DNA of 64,000 nt, taken from contig NZ_SUNH01000011.1 of the NCBI RefSeq assembly GCF_005048265.1, positions 62,001-126,000 of the forward strand, read 5' to 3'. The notes under the pieces are model-generated. The model had not been told where the DNA came from, ran no database searches, and was given only the letters and a program-made list of their open reading frames with translations. Below, piece after piece: positions 42,340 to 51,579 of this stretch. The translations under genes and the position numbers were made by a program. Source of the DNA: Paracoccus hibiscisoli. GTDB taxonomy: Bacteria > Pseudomonadota > Alphaproteobacteria > Rhodobacterales > Rhodobacteraceae. Position 1 is the first letter of the stretch. Every line of letters starts with the position of its first letter.

Positions 42340-43391
42340 CAGGTGGGCCTTTCGGGAAAGCGGGCGCGGGTGCGGTTGGCCAGCGCCACCAGGGTCAGCA
42401 TCACCGGCACCTCGACCAGCACGCCCACCACCGTGGCCAGCGCCGCGCCGGAATTGAGGCCGAACAGGCTGATCGCCACCGCGACGGCCAGTTCGAAGAA
42501 ATTGGACGTGCCGATCAGCGCGCAGGGGGCGGCGACGCGGTGCGGGACCTTCATCAGATAGGCCGCGCCATAGGCCAGCGCAAAGATGCCATAGCTTTGG
42601 ATGATGATGGGCACGGCGATCAGCGCGATGATCAGCGGACGGTCCAGGATGACCCGCCCCTGCAGCCCGAACAGGATCGCCACCGTGGCGATCAGCCCCA
42701 TCACCGACCACGGCTTGACCCTCCGGCCAAAGGCGTCGATGGCCGCCCGCGACCCCAGCATCCGCCGCGTCAGCAGCCCCGCCGCCAGCGGCAGCGCCAC
42801 ATAGAGGATCGTGGCGATGGTCAGCGTCTGCCACGGCACGGTGATATCCGTGACCCCCAGCAGCAGCGCCACGATGGGGGTGAAGGCCACGACCATGATC
42901 AGGTCGTTCACCGACACCTGCACCAGCGTATAGGTCGCGTCCCCCCGCGTCAGCTGCGACCAGACGAAGACCATCGCCGTGCAGGGTGCGGCCCCCAGCA
43001 GGATCAGGCCGGCGATGTATTGCTGGGCATCCTGCGGGTCGATCCAGGGGGCAAAGACGTGGTCAAAGAACAGTACGGCCAGAAAGGCCATGGTGAAGGG
43101 CTTGATCAGCCAGTTCACCGCCAGCGTGATGATCAGCCCGCGCGGCTGTTTCCAGACGCCGCTGACGGCGCCCAGATCGACGGCGATCATCATCGGATAG
43201 ACCATCGCCCAGATCAGCACCGCGACCACCAGGTTGATGGAGGCGACCTCGGCCGCGGCCACGGCATTGACCAGGCCGGGGGCGATGTTGCCCACCACCA
43301 GCCCCGCCAGCATCGCCAGCGCGACCCACAGCGTCAGCCAGCGTTCGAACGGTCCCAGGCCGCCGGCCCGGTCTGTGGTGGTGTCGGTCAT
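42339..43391 (-). CDS. acr3: ACR3-family arsenite efflux permease
   Basis: 350-residue 10-helix permease exporting arsenite. The conserved Cys is in [20 protein letters not shown], and [38 protein letters not shown] and VKPWSVMGL are ACR3 blocks. It overlaps the arsR stop by 4 bp and shares one base with the arsH start. No arsC arsenate reductase lies in this block, so arsenate must be reduced by an enzyme from elsewhere. Confidence 0.93.
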   Translation of the reverse strand: MTDTTTDRAGGLGPFERWLTLWVALAMLAGLVVGNIAPGLVNAVAAAEVASINLVVAVLIWAMVYPMMIAVDLGAVSGVWKQPRGLIITLAVNWLIKPFTMAFLAVLFFDHVFAPWIDPQDAQQYIAGLILLGAAPCTAMVFVWSQLTRGDATYTLVQVSVNDLIMVVAFTPIVALLLGVTDITVPWQTLTIATILYVALPLAAGLLTRRMLGSRAAIDAFGRRVKPWSVMGLIATVAILFGLQGRVILDRPLIIALIAVPIIIQSYGIFALAYGAAYLMKVPHRVAAPCALIGTSNFFELAVAVAISLFGLNSGAALATVVGVLVEVPVMLTLVALANRTRARFPERPT

Positions 43392-43741
43392 GGCGCATCC
43401 TTGGGGCCGCACAGAGCCTGGCTCAGGTGATCGGTCAGCGGCAGGCACAGGTCGGGATTGCCCCGGCAGCAGTCGCGCAGCAGGAAGATCAGCAGGGCCG
43501 TCATCCCCTCCATCCGCGCGAAATAGCGGATGCTGCGTCCCTCGCGCTGCGACCGGACCAGGCCCGCCGCCGCCAGGATCGACAGATGCGTCGAGATGGT
43601 GTTGGCGGGCGCGTCCATGGCGGTCGCGATCTCTCCGGCGGGAATGCCGTCGGGCCCGGCCACGACCAGCAGGCGGAACACCGACAGGCGGGTGTCCTGC
43701 GCCAGGGCCGACAGGGCCGCTATGGCATCTTTCATTTCCAT
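43388..43741 (-). CDS. arsR: ArsR-family arsenic-responsive repressor with C-terminal cysteines
   Basis: 117-residue winged-helix repressor ([37 protein letters not shown]). It lacks the ELCVCDL metal site of plasmid ArsR and instead has Cys91, Cys92 and Cys99 in [10 protein letters not shown] near the C-terminus, like the Acidithiobacillus ferrooxidans type. As(III) binding there should release DNA and switch on acr3-arsH. ATG 43741 (MEMKD) or 43735 may start it. The 62-base gap to the divergent reductase gene should hold the operator. Confidence 0.9.
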   Translation of the reverse strand: MEMKDAIAALSALAQDTRLSVFRLLVVAGPDGIPAGEIATAMDAPANTISTHLSILAAAGLVRSQREGRSIRYFARMEGMTALLIFLLRDCCRGNPDLCLPLTDHLSQALCGPKDAP

Positions 43742-43803
43742 GCCTCTGGAAGTATAGAGATACGAAAGGCGATGCAAGGCGCATCCGGACCGCAGGAGTG
43801 GCA

Positions 43804-44454
43804 ATGCTGGATATTCTGGTCTTTCTGGGGTCCGTCAGGACCAGCACGCCCCCCCGACCCGCCCGTCTGGGAGAGCGGATCGCCCGCGCCTGCACCGCCC
43901 GGCTGACCGCATTGGGCCTGCAGGCCAGCCTGATCGACCCGCTGGATTATCCGCGCGACGCGGCCTTCACGCCCCATTTCGCCCATGCCAAGGGCCGCGC
44001 CCCCAAGGCGCTGGACGATCTGGTCGCGCGGATCGAGGCGGCGGACGGCTATGTCATGGTCAGCCCGGAATACAACCACTCGCTCAGCCCGGCGCTGGCG
44101 GATCTGCTGAACCACTTCGGCAGCTCGCTGTTTTCCTACAAGCCGTCGGTCATCGCAACCTATTCGGCGGGGCAGTGGGGCGGCACGCGGGCCGCGATGA
44201 CGATGCGGGGGTTCCTGTCAGAGCTGGGATGCCTGCCGGTCTCGGCCATGATCCACGTGCCCCATGCGCAGGATGTCTGGGACGCGGACGGGGCCTATCT
44301 GGACGGCGTCGATGCCGTCCGCTGGCAGGGCTATCTGGACCGCAGCTTTCAGCAGCTGGAATGGTGGGGCCAGGCCGCGCGCGACCGCCGCGATGCGGGC
44401 GCGCCCCGGCCCGGCGCCTTTCGCCGCGACCCCGCGCAGCGCAACGCGCCCTGA
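43804..44454 (+). CDS. NADPH-dependent FMN reductase-family protein
   Basis: 216-residue flavodoxin-fold oxidoreductase with [15 protein letters not shown], a [11 protein letters not shown] stretch and [20 protein letters not shown], which binds FMN. CAGGAG precedes ATG 43804. Divergent from arsR, it may be induced by the same operator and supply reducing power for arsenic or quinone detoxification. It is distinct from ArsH and has no arsenic-specific mark, so that function is inference from position. Confidence 0.84.
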   Translation: MLDILVFLGSVRTSTPPRPARLGERIARACTARLTALGLQASLIDPLDYPRDAAFTPHFAHAKGRAPKALDDLVARIEAADGYVMVSPEYNHSLSPALADLLNHFGSSLFSYKPSVIATYSAGQWGGTRAAMTMRGFLSELGCLPVSAMIHVPHAQDVWDADGAYLDGVDAVRWQGYLDRSFQQLEWWGQAARDRRDAGAPRPGAFRRDPAQRNAP

Positions 44455-44460
44455 ACCGAC

Positions 44461-45336
44461 CTATCCGCCCGCGATGGTGTCGCGCAGCCACGCGTCCAGA
44501 TGGGCCATCGCGACCGTCTGCGGCTTGCCGCGCGGCCAGGTCAGCCAATAGCGGCCGGCCTCGATCTGGGTGTCGAAGGGGCGGGCCAGCGTCCCGGCCT
44601 GCAGCTGGCGGGCGAACATCGAGGCGGGCAGCAGTGCTGCGCCGTGACCCGCCGCCGCCAGATCGGCCATCGCGACCGAGCTGTCCAGCACCGGCCCCTC
44701 CAGCGGCGGGCAATCGGCACCGGCGGCGGCGAACCAGGCCGCCCATTCGTCGGCGCGATACGACCGCAGCAACCGCAGCCCGGCCAGATCATGCGGCCGT
44801 CGCAGCCGGTCCAGCAGGTCGGGCGCGCACAGGGGCGTCAGCGGGGCCGCGATCAGGGGCCGGGCCTCCAGCCAGGGCCAGGCGGTGCGGTCGCCGAACC
44901 GGATCGCCATGTGCAGCCCCTCCCGCGCGATATCGATGCGGTTGTTGTGGGTGAACAGGCGCAGGCTGATGTCCGGATGGCCCGCCTCGAACGCCGCCAG
45001 CCGCGGGATCAGCCAGCCCGTCGCAAAGGTCGTGACCACCCCCAGGTTCAGGGTCTCGCGATAGCGGCCGCCCTGGAACCGGTCCAGCACCTCGCCCATC
45101 TGGTCAAAGTTGCGCGTCAGCACCGGGTGCAGCGCGGCCCCGATATCGGTCAGGATCAACCCGGTCGAGGCGCGGGTGAACAGGCGGTGGCCCAGCAGAT
45201 CCTCCAGCCGCTGGATCTGCTGGCTGACGGCGGCCTGGGTCACGCGCAGCTCGATCGCGGCGCGGGTAAAGCTGCCCTGCCGGGCGGCGACCTCAAAGGC
45301 GCGCAGCCCGTTCAGCGGAAGGTTCGGCCGGTCCAT
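44461..45336 (-). CDS. LysR-family regulator, AmpR/GcvA type
   Basis: 291-residue LysR regulator: NLPLNGLRAFEVAARQGSFT is the typical AmpR/GcvA N-terminus, then RAAIELRVTQAAVSQQIQRL. The effector domain is complete (NLGVVTTFATGWLIPRL, DIAREGLHMAIRFGDRTAWP). It is divergent from the beta-lactamase gene, the arrangement of ampR-bla pairs induced by peptidoglycan fragments. ATG 45336 gives the family start; upstream residues in the open frame are not conserved. The dyad CATACCATGTTATG (45342-45355) just before it may be part of the binding site. Confidence 0.86.
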   Translation of the reverse strand: MDRPNLPLNGLRAFEVAARQGSFTRAAIELRVTQAAVSQQIQRLEDLLGHRLFTRASTGLILTDIGAALHPVLTRNFDQMGEVLDRFQGGRYRETLNLGVVTTFATGWLIPRLAAFEAGHPDISLRLFTHNNRIDIAREGLHMAIRFGDRTAWPWLEARPLIAAPLTPLCAPDLLDRLRRPHDLAGLRLLRSYRADEWAAWFAAAGADCPPLEGPVLDSSVAMADLAAAGHGAALLPASMFARQLQAGTLARPFDTQIEAGRYWLTWPRGKPQTVAMAHLDAWLRDTIAGG

Positions 45337-45513
45337 GTCATCATACCATGTTATGCGCCGGGTCAGGATTTGTCGTTTGGGCGCATGTCGGCCCATGTCG
45401 TATAGGGGTTCTGCGGCATTGGCGCGTCAGGCGCAGGCCGTTCCCATAACACGAACCGATGCCCCCCGCCACGGGGGGCCGCCGTCCCCTGCCGGGACAG
45501 ACCGGAGATCTGC

Positions 45514-46365
45514 ATGAACCGAACCACCATCGCCGCCGCCCTGCTGCTGGCCTGCCTGTCCGCCCCGGCCCAAGCCGAGACCATCGCCCAGGCCGCCCGC
45601 GCCATCGAGACCGAGCTGGGGGGCCGCGTCGGCGTGGCGCTGCGCCGCCAGGGCGACGCCCAGGTGACCGGCTATCGCCCCGATGAGCGTTTCCCCCTGT
45701 CCAGCACGTTCAAGGCGCCGCTGTGCGGGGCGATCCTGACGCTGGTCGATGCCGGGGCCGATCAGCTGGACCGCCCCATCGGCTATACCTCTGCCGATCT
45801 GGTCGAATATTCGCCCGTCACGTCGACGCATGACGCGATGACCGTGGGTGCGCTGTGCGAGGCGACCATCACGCTGAGCGACAACACCGCCGCCAACCTG
45901 CTGCTGGACCGGTTGGGCGGGCCCGAGGATTTCACTGCCTATCTGCGCGCCATCGGCGACGACACGACCCGCCTGGACCGGCGCGAGACGGCCCTGAACG
46001 AGGCGGCCCCGGGCGATCCGCGCGACAGCTCGACCCCGGCGGCGATGACGGCGACGCTGGACCGCCTGCTGTTCGGACCGATCCTGAGCGCGGCGTCGCG
46101 CGATCAGCTGGAGGCGTGGATGCGGGCCGATCAGGTGGCCGACGACCTGCTGCGCGCCAGCCTGCCGCAGGGCTGGATCATCGGCGACAAGACCGGCGCG
46201 GGCGGGTTCGGGTCGCGATCCATCGTGGCGGTGATCCGGCCTCCGCAGGGCGCGCCCTGGCTGGCCGCCGTTTATCTGACCGGGAACGAGGCAGACATGC
46301 CCACGCGCAACCGCGCCATCGCCCGCATCGGCGCGGCCATCGTGTCCGAGATCGGCGGGGAATAG
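45514..46365 (+). CDS. bla: Class A beta-lactamase
   Basis: 283-residue periplasmic serine hydrolase with a signal peptide (IAAALLLACLSAPAQA, cleaved before ETIAQ). All class A elements are present: Ser64-x-x-Lys67 in SSTFK, the SDN loop at 122-124, Glu158 and Asn162 of the omega loop in RRETALN, and KTG at 226-228. Cys71 and Cys115 correspond to the Ambler 77-123 disulfide, while position 69 is Ser, so it lacks the KPC-type 69-238 bridge. The substrate range cannot be read from sequence. The neighbouring AmpR-like gene suggests inducible expression. Confidence 0.93.
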   Translation: MNRTTIAAALLLACLSAPAQAETIAQAARAIETELGGRVGVALRRQGDAQVTGYRPDERFPLSSTFKAPLCGAILTLVDAGADQLDRPIGYTSADLVEYSPVTSTHDAMTVGALCEATITLSDNTAANLLLDRLGGPEDFTAYLRAIGDDTTRLDRRETALNEAAPGDPRDSSTPAAMTATLDRLLFGPILSAASRDQLEAWMRADQVADDLLRASLPQGWIIGDKTGAGGFGSRSIVAVIRPPQGAPWLAAVYLTGNEADMPTRNRAIARIGAAIVSEIGGE

Positions 46366-46370
46366 GCGCC

Positions 46371-46398
46371 AAGGCCCGCCGATAGCGCCCGGGGCCTT
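46371..46398. terminator. Hairpin after beta-lactamase gene
   Basis: AAGGCCC (46371-46377) pairs with GGGCCTT (46392-46398) 5 bases after the bla stop. The stem is short and followed by GCAAACC, so termination is uncertain. Confidence 0.35.
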
Positions 46399-46465
46399 GC
46401 AAACCCGCGCAGGGGGTTGATCTTGCTTGCAAAGCCCCGCCTATCCCCGAAACCATCCCCAGAAT

Positions 46466-46475
46466 TTGTGGATAA
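46466..46475. promoter_or_regulatory. Single consensus DnaA box
   Basis: TTGTGGATAA is the reverse complement of TTATCCACAA. It lies in the gap before a DMT transporter gene, near a CTTGCAAA direct repeat (46396 and 46426). One isolated box does not make an origin. Confidence 0.45.
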
Positions 46476-46584
46476 GCCGCGCGCCCCCCCGCCCGAAGGC
46501 CGGGCGCGCGCGCTGCGCCATCGCCCTTCCATCCGGGGTCGGGACGGGCAAGAACGGGGCCGCCGAAGCACCAAGAGGTTTCCC

Positions 46585-47523
46585 ATGACCGACACGATCC
46601 CCTCTGGCCGGGCGCTGCCTGGATCGCCCGTCGTCCAGGGCCTGATCTGGATGGGCCTCAGCATGGTCGCCTTCATCGCCATGTCCGTCGGCTCGCGAGA
46701 GATGGCCGGGACACTGTCGATCCGGCAGGTGCTGTTCTTTCGCGCGCTGGTGGGGCTGTTCGTCATTCTGGCGGTGGGGCGGGCGGTCTTTCCCGAAATC
46801 CGGCGCATGCGGGCGGTGCCGCTGCATCTGGCGCGCAACATAGTGCATTTCACCGCGCAGTATTTCTGGACCATCGGCATCGTGCTGCTGCCGCTGGCCT
46901 CGGTCTTTGCGCTGGAATTCACCATGCCCATCTGGGTGACGCTGTTTGCCTGGCTGCTGCTGCGCGAAAAGGTCAGCCGCCAGCGCATCCTGGCCACGGC
47001 GGGCGGGTTCCTAGGCGTTTTGGTCATCGTGCGCCCCGGCATCGGCATGATCGATCCGGCGGCGGGGTTGGTGCTGATCGCCGCGGCGGGCTATGGGCTG
47101 TCGCTGATCATGGTCAAGCGGCTGACGGGGCACTGTTCGCCGGGCGCGATCGTGGTCTGGATGATCCTGATCCAGCTGCCGCTTGGGCTGATCGCGGCGC
47201 TGACCGACTGGCGCCCGGTGCCGATGGCCGCGGTGCCCTGGATGGTGGTCGCAGGCATCGGCGCGCTGGCGGCGCATTTCTGCCAGGCACAGGCCCTGCG
47301 GCGGCTGGAGGCATCGGTCGTCATTCCCATCGACTTTCTGCGGGTGCCGATGGCGGCGGTGGTGGGCTTTTACGCCTATGGCGAGGCGATCGACCTGTGG
47401 GTGTTCCTGGGCGGCGGCATCATCATCCTGTCGAACCTGCAGGCGGTCCTGGCCGAACGGCGCGGCAGGATCACCGGCGCCGCCGAGGTCGAACCCCTGG
47501 TCCGCCCCGACCCGCCGCGCTGA
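46585..47523 (+). CDS. EamA/DMT-family transporter
   Basis: 312-residue drug/metabolite exporter with ten hydrophobic segments in two EamA repeats (FTAQYFWTIGIVLLPLASVF and AAHFCQAQALRRLEASVVIP are equivalent half-repeat motifs). AAGAGG precedes ATG 46585. The C-terminus (RRGRITGAAEVEPLVR) is cytoplasmic. It is a single gene between bla and the MoxR operon. Substrate unknown; related proteins move amino acids, purines or S-adenosylmethionine. Confidence 0.85.
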   Translation: MTDTIPSGRALPGSPVVQGLIWMGLSMVAFIAMSVGSREMAGTLSIRQVLFFRALVGLFVILAVGRAVFPEIRRMRAVPLHLARNIVHFTAQYFWTIGIVLLPLASVFALEFTMPIWVTLFAWLLLREKVSRQRILATAGGFLGVLVIVRPGIGMIDPAAGLVLIAAAGYGLSLIMVKRLTGHCSPGAIVVWMILIQLPLGLIAALTDWRPVPMAAVPWMVVAGIGALAAHFCQAQALRRLEASVVIPIDFLRVPMAAVVGFYAYGEAIDLWVFLGGGIIILSNLQAVLAERRGRITGAAEVEPLVRPDPPR

Positions 47524-47611
47524 CGCCCGACTTTGGTGGCAGGGCCGCGCGGCCCGGCTGGCCACGGCGGCGCCCGGGTTGCACGCTGCGCAGGCAAGCG
47601 GGGGTAGGGTC

Positions 47612-48580
47612 ATGGACGGTCATTCCGAGGTCGATGCGACGCGCGCCGGCGTCCTGGCCCTGGCGCAGGACGTGGCCGCCGGGCTGATCGGTCATGACAG
47701 CCTGGTCGAGCGCCTGCTGATCGCCTATCTGACCGGCGGCCATGTCCTGCTGGAGGGGCCGCCCGGCATCGCCAAGACCCGCGCGGTCAAGCAGCTGGCC
47801 GCCCGCCTGCCGGGCGGGCATGCGCGCATCCAGTGCACGCCCGACCTGCTGCCGTCAGATCTGACCGGCAGCCAGGTGTTCCGCCCCGAGACCGGTCGCT
47901 TTGACTTTCTGCCCGGCCCGGTCTTTCACAACATCGTCCTGGTGGACGAGATCAACCGCGCCCCCCCAAAGGTGCAATCCGCCCTGCTGGAGGCGATGGC
48001 CGAGGGGCAGGTGACCACCGGGGGCGTGACCCGCCCGCTGCCGGACCCGTTCATGGTCGTGGCCACCCAGAACCCGATCGAGCACGAGGGCACCTTTCCG
48101 CTGCCCGAGGCGCAGATGGACCGGTTCCTGCTGCACCTGCGGCTGGACCTGCCGGGGGCCGACCACGAACGCGCCATCCTGGATCTGGTCGAGGCCGAGG
48201 GTCGCGCGGCCCCCCCGACACTCCGGTCGCGCATCGACGCGGCCGGTCTGGCCGAGGCCCGCGCCGGGGTGGCGGGGGTGACGCTGGCACCGGTGCTCAA
48301 GGATTTCATCATCCGGCTGGTCATGGCCACGCGGCCCGGCGGCGTGCTGGCGGGGGCGGTCGATCATGCCGTGTCCCCGCGCGGCACGCTGGCGCTGGCG
48401 GGGGCGGTGCGGGCGCGGGCATGGCTGAGGGGCCGCGATCACGGCCTGCCCGAGGATGTCCAGGCGCTGGCCCCCGACGCCCTGGCGCATCGGCTGGTCC
48501 CCAGCTGGAAGGCGGTGGGCGAGGGTCGCGACGGCCGCCGCCTGATTGCCGAGGCGCTGGAGGAGATCAGCCCGTGGTAG
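47612..48580 (+). CDS. MoxR-family AAA+ ATPase
   Basis: 322-residue chaperone-like ATPase. Walker A is LEGPPGIAKTRAVKQLA, Walker B NIVLVDEINRAPPKVQ, sensor 1 MVVATQNPIEHEGTFPLPEA, followed by the arginine-rich QMDRFLLH. GTAGGG lies just before ATG 47612. It heads an operon with DUF58 and two VWA proteins, the usual MoxR-Bat arrangement thought to assemble or activate envelope or metal-dependent complexes. Confidence 0.9.
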   Translation: MDGHSEVDATRAGVLALAQDVAAGLIGHDSLVERLLIAYLTGGHVLLEGPPGIAKTRAVKQLAARLPGGHARIQCTPDLLPSDLTGSQVFRPETGRFDFLPGPVFHNIVLVDEINRAPPKVQSALLEAMAEGQVTTGGVTRPLPDPFMVVATQNPIEHEGTFPLPEAQMDRFLLHLRLDLPGADHERAILDLVEAEGRAAPPTLRSRIDAAGLAEARAGVAGVTLAPVLKDFIIRLVMATRPGGVLAGAVDHAVSPRGTLALAGAVRARAWLRGRDHGLPEDVQALAPDALAHRLVPSWKAVGEGRDGRRLIAEALEEISPW

Positions 48581-49398
48581 CCGCCTGGCAATCCGCCCCC
48601 GGCATCGCCCTGACGCTGGAGGCGCTGCTGGATCAGCGGGCGCCGCGCGGGACCGTGGTGCGGCCCGCGGCGCGTCGGGCGGGGGTCCGGGCCTCGCGCC
48701 ATGCGGGCAGCGGCATGGACCTGCGCGAGATCCGCGCCTATGTCGCGGGCGACGATCCGCGTCGGCTGGACCCTTCGGCCACGGCGCGCACGGGCGTGCC
48801 GCATATCCGCGCCCTGCACGAGGATCGCGACGACATCACCCTGCTGATCGCCGATCTGCGCCGTCCGATGCTGTGGGGGACCGGCACGGCCCTGCGGTCG
48901 GTGTGCGGCGCGCTGCATCTGGCGGCGCTTGGCTGGCAGGCGATCGCGCGGCAGGGGGCGGTGGGCCTGGTCACCGCCTGTGGGTCAGGCTCGCACCTGC
49001 TGCCCCCGGCTGCGGGCGAGGGACAGATGCTGACCCTGTGCCGCATGCTGGCCGACCGCCATGCAGGCGCGCTTGCGGGCGGCGCCCAGACCGCAACCCT
49101 GACCGAAGCCCTGTCCCTGGCTGCCCGCGCAGCGCCATCCGGCGCGCATGTGATCCTGGCCACCGCCCCCGATGGCTGGCTGGGCGCCGAGGCCGCGCTG
49201 ACCCGCCTGGCCCGCGGCCGACGGCTGGAGGTCGCGCTGATCCTCGACCCGCTGGAGCTGGCGCCGCCGCCCCGCGCGATGCCCGTCCGGCAGGGCGCGA
49301 CTGCGCGGATGCTGCGCCTGTCGCCGGTCGATCTGGACGCCCAGACCGACCGCCTGACCGCCATGGGGGCCGCTGCGATGCGGGTCGCGCCGTCATGA
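48574..49398 (+). CDS. DUF58 domain-containing protein
   Basis: 274-residue protein whose core is MDLREIRAYVAGDDPRRLDP, then SATARTGVPHIRALHEDRDD, the DUF58 signature, followed by a degenerate VWA-like fold (DDITLLIADLRRPM). The start is a GTG at 48574, overlapping the moxR stop by 7 bp; no ATG suits. It accompanies MoxR in all such operons and is probably a membrane-associated partner. Confidence 0.86.
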   Translation: MVAAWQSAPGIALTLEALLDQRAPRGTVVRPAARRAGVRASRHAGSGMDLREIRAYVAGDDPRRLDPSATARTGVPHIRALHEDRDDITLLIADLRRPMLWGTGTALRSVCGALHLAALGWQAIARQGAVGLVTACGSGSHLLPPAAGEGQMLTLCRMLADRHAGALAGGAQTATLTEALSLAARAAPSGAHVILATAPDGWLGAEAALTRLARGRRLEVALILDPLELAPPPRAMPVRQGATARMLRLSPVDLDAQTDRLTAMGAAAMRVAPS

Positions 49399-49742
49399 CG
49401 CATGAGCAGATGCTGGCCGCGCTGTCCCCGGTGCGCCTGCCCGCGGCCCTGACCGCCCTGTCCTGGTCCGAAACGCTGGCCCTGCTGTCCTTGGGCCTGA
49501 TTGCCGGGGGGGTGCTGGGGGCCGCGCTGCTGCCCCTGACCCGCCGCCGGGGGCCGCGCGCGCGCCCGGACGACCCGCACGCGCTGCCGGTCCCGGAACG
49601 CCTGCTGGTCCTGTCGCGGCGGTTGGGGCATCTGCCGACAGCGCTGCGCGCCGCCGCCTATGGCGCGGCCCCGCCGCCGTCCGACCACGCGATCAAGGCC
49701 ATCGCCCGCCGCGCCCGCCTGCGCCGCCCGTGGCGCAGATGA
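49395..49742 (+). CDS. Small membrane protein, DUF4381-like
   Basis: 115-residue protein with a single hydrophobic helix (ETLALLSLGLIAGGVLGAALL) and a basic cytoplasmic tail (RRARLRRPWRR). Its place between the DUF58 and VWA genes, with 4-bp overlaps on both sides, matches the DUF4381 genes of MoxR-Bat operons. Sequence conservation is weak, so the family name rests partly on position. Confidence 0.75.
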   Translation: MTHEQMLAALSPVRLPAALTALSWSETLALLSLGLIAGGVLGAALLPLTRRRGPRARPDDPHALPVPERLLVLSRRLGHLPTALRAAAYGAAPPPSDHAIKAIARRARLRRPWRR

Positions 49743-50680
49743 GCCTGGCCGCGCCTTGGGTGTTGGCGCTGCTGCCGCTGCCCTTGCTGATCCGGTGGTT
49801 GCTGCCGCCGCTGGTCCGCCCCCGCGCGGCGCTGGAGGTGCCGGGGTTTCTGCTGGCCCATGCCGCCCCCGGCACGGCACCGGGCATCAGCCGCGCGCCC
49901 CGGCTGGCGGCGCTGGCCTGGCTGCTGCTGGTCGTGGCGCTGGCCGGTCCGCAGGTGCAGCGCCAGGCCCAGGTCATTCCCGCCAGCGGGCGCGACATCG
50001 TTCTGGCGCTGGACCTGTCGGGCAGCATGGAGCAGGCGGATTTCACCCTGGACGGCCAGCCCGTCAGCCGCCTGGATGCCGTCAAGCGCACCGCGCAGGC
50101 CTTTGTTCGGGGGCGGACGGGCGACCGGATCGGGCTGGTCATCTTTGGCGGGCGCGCCTATGTCGCGGCGCCGCTGACCTTTGATCTGGACGCCGTGGCG
50201 CAGGCCATCGACGAGGCGCAGATCGGCATCTCGGGGCGCGGGACGGCCATCGCGGACGGGCTGGGGCTGGCCATCCGCCGTCTGCAGGCCAGCGATGCGC
50301 CGGGCCGGGTCGTGGTGCTGCTGTCGGATGGGGTGGACACCTCGGGCAGCGTGCCGGCGGTCGATGCCGCGCGGCTGGCGGCGTCCCACGGGCTGCGCAT
50401 CCACACCGTCGCCCTGGGCCCTGACGACCTTGAGACCCGCCCCGCCGCCCGCGATGCGGTCGATGTGGCGACCCTGCGGGCGGTGGCCGAAACGGCGGGC
50501 GGGGCGCTGTTTCGCGTCCGCGACACCGCCGATCTGACCGCCATGGCCGAGGCGCTGGACCGGCTGGAACCCAGCCCCGGCGAACAGCCCCCGCTGCGCT
50601 ATTGGCGGTCGCTGTGGGTCTGGCCCGCCATGCTGTGCGCTGCCTGCCTGGTGCTGGCCGCGATCCGGAGGCCGGAATGA
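49739..50680 (+). CDS. VWA-domain membrane protein, BatA-like
   Basis: 313-residue protein: two N-terminal helices, then a von Willebrand A domain with an intact MIDAS motif (LALDLSGSMEQ, with Thr in SGRGTAIADGLG and Asp in LLSDGVDTSGSV) and a C-terminal helix (VWPAMLCAACLVLAAI). ATG 49739 overlaps the previous stop by ATGA; a GTG at 49730 is the alternative. It probably forms a periplasm-facing pair with the next VWA protein. Confidence 0.87.
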   Translation: MSLAAPWVLALLPLPLLIRWLLPPLVRPRAALEVPGFLLAHAAPGTAPGISRAPRLAALAWLLLVVALAGPQVQRQAQVIPASGRDIVLALDLSGSMEQADFTLDGQPVSRLDAVKRTAQAFVRGRTGDRIGLVIFGGRAYVAAPLTFDLDAVAQAIDEAQIGISGRGTAIADGLGLAIRRLQASDAPGRVVVLLSDGVDTSGSVPAVDAARLAASHGLRIHTVALGPDDLETRPAARDAVDVATLRAVAETAGGALFRVRDTADLTAMAEALDRLEPSPGEQPPLRYWRSLWVWPAMLCAACLVLAAIRRPE

Positions 50681-51579
50681 CCGGCGCGCTGCTGCTGCGC
50701 CCCTGGTGGCTGGCGGCGCTGTTGCCGCTGCTGGCGCTGGCCTGGTGGCTGGACCGGCGTGGGCCGTCCGCCGGGGGGTGGGAACAGGTGATGCCGCCGC
50801 AGATGCTGGCCGCGATGCGGGCGCTTGGCGTGCTGGGCGGCGGGCCGGGGCGGTGGGCGGCGATGCGGCCCCTGGGGGCGGCGGCGCTGTTGGTGCTGGG
50901 CCTGTCGGGGCCCGCCCTGCCGCGTGCCGATGCGCCGGTGCTGCGGCGGACCGACAGCGTGCTGATCGCCATCGACATGTCGCCCTCGGTCGCGCGCGGC
51001 CCTGCGCTGGCGCAGGCGCAGCAGGTCGCCGCCGCGCTGCTGCAGGGGTTGGCCGGGCGGCCCGTGGGCCTGATCCTCTATTCCGGAGAGGCCTATGCGG
51101 CCTCGGCCCCGACCACCGATCCCCGGACCCTGCAGACGCTGATCGCGGTGCTGGACCGCGACACGGTGCCCGGCCATGGCAGCCGCCCCGCCGCCGCCAT
51201 CGGCCTGGCCGCGCGCATGCTGAGCGATGCGGGGCAGGCCGATCTGGTGCTGATCTCGGACGGGGGCGGCGTCGATGCGCAGGCCGTGGCCGAGGCCGGG
51301 CGCCTGGCCGCCGCTGGCGCGCGCCTGTGGACGGTGCGCATCGACGGCGCGGCGCCCCAGGCCCCGCAGCCCCCGGCCGATGCGCTGGACCGTCTGACCG
51401 GCGCGGGCGGGCAGGCGCTGCGGGCCGCCGATGTCGACGGGCTGGCCGCCCGGCTGGACCGGGGCGGCGACCGGCGGCGCGACCCGGCGCTGAGCGCGCT
51501 TGGCTATCGCGATCTGGGGCCGTTCCTGGCGGCCTTGGCGGCGCTGCCGCTGCTGCAGATGCTGCGGCGGCGGGCATGA
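50677..51579 (+). CDS. VWA-domain membrane protein, BatB-like
   Basis: 300-residue second VWA protein: N-terminal helix (LLLRPWWLAALLPLLALAWW), MIDAS motif DMSPSVARG, LISDGGGVDAQ, and a C-terminal helix. It overlaps BatA-like and TPR genes by 4 bp each. Sequence is shorter and more diverged than the first VWA, as usual for the second member. Confidence 0.85.
   Translation: MTGALLLRPWWLAALLPLLALAWWLDRRGPSAGGWEQVMPPQMLAAMRALGVLGGGPGRWAAMRPLGAAALLVLGLSGPALPRADAPVLRRTDSVLIAIDMSPSVARGPALAQAQQVAAALLQGLAGRPVGLILYSGEAYAASAPTTDPRTLQTLIAVLDRDTVPGHGSRPAAAIGLAARMLSDAGQADLVLISDGGGVDAQAVAEAGRLAAAGARLWTVRIDGAAPQAPQPPADALDRLTGAGGQALRAADVDGLAARLDRGGDRRRDPALSALGYRDLGPFLAALAALPLLQMLRRRA

Noticed and set aside
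46366..46584. Replication origin
   Set aside because: Only one DnaA box, no AT-rich unwinding region, and no dnaA, dnaN, hemE or parAB nearby.
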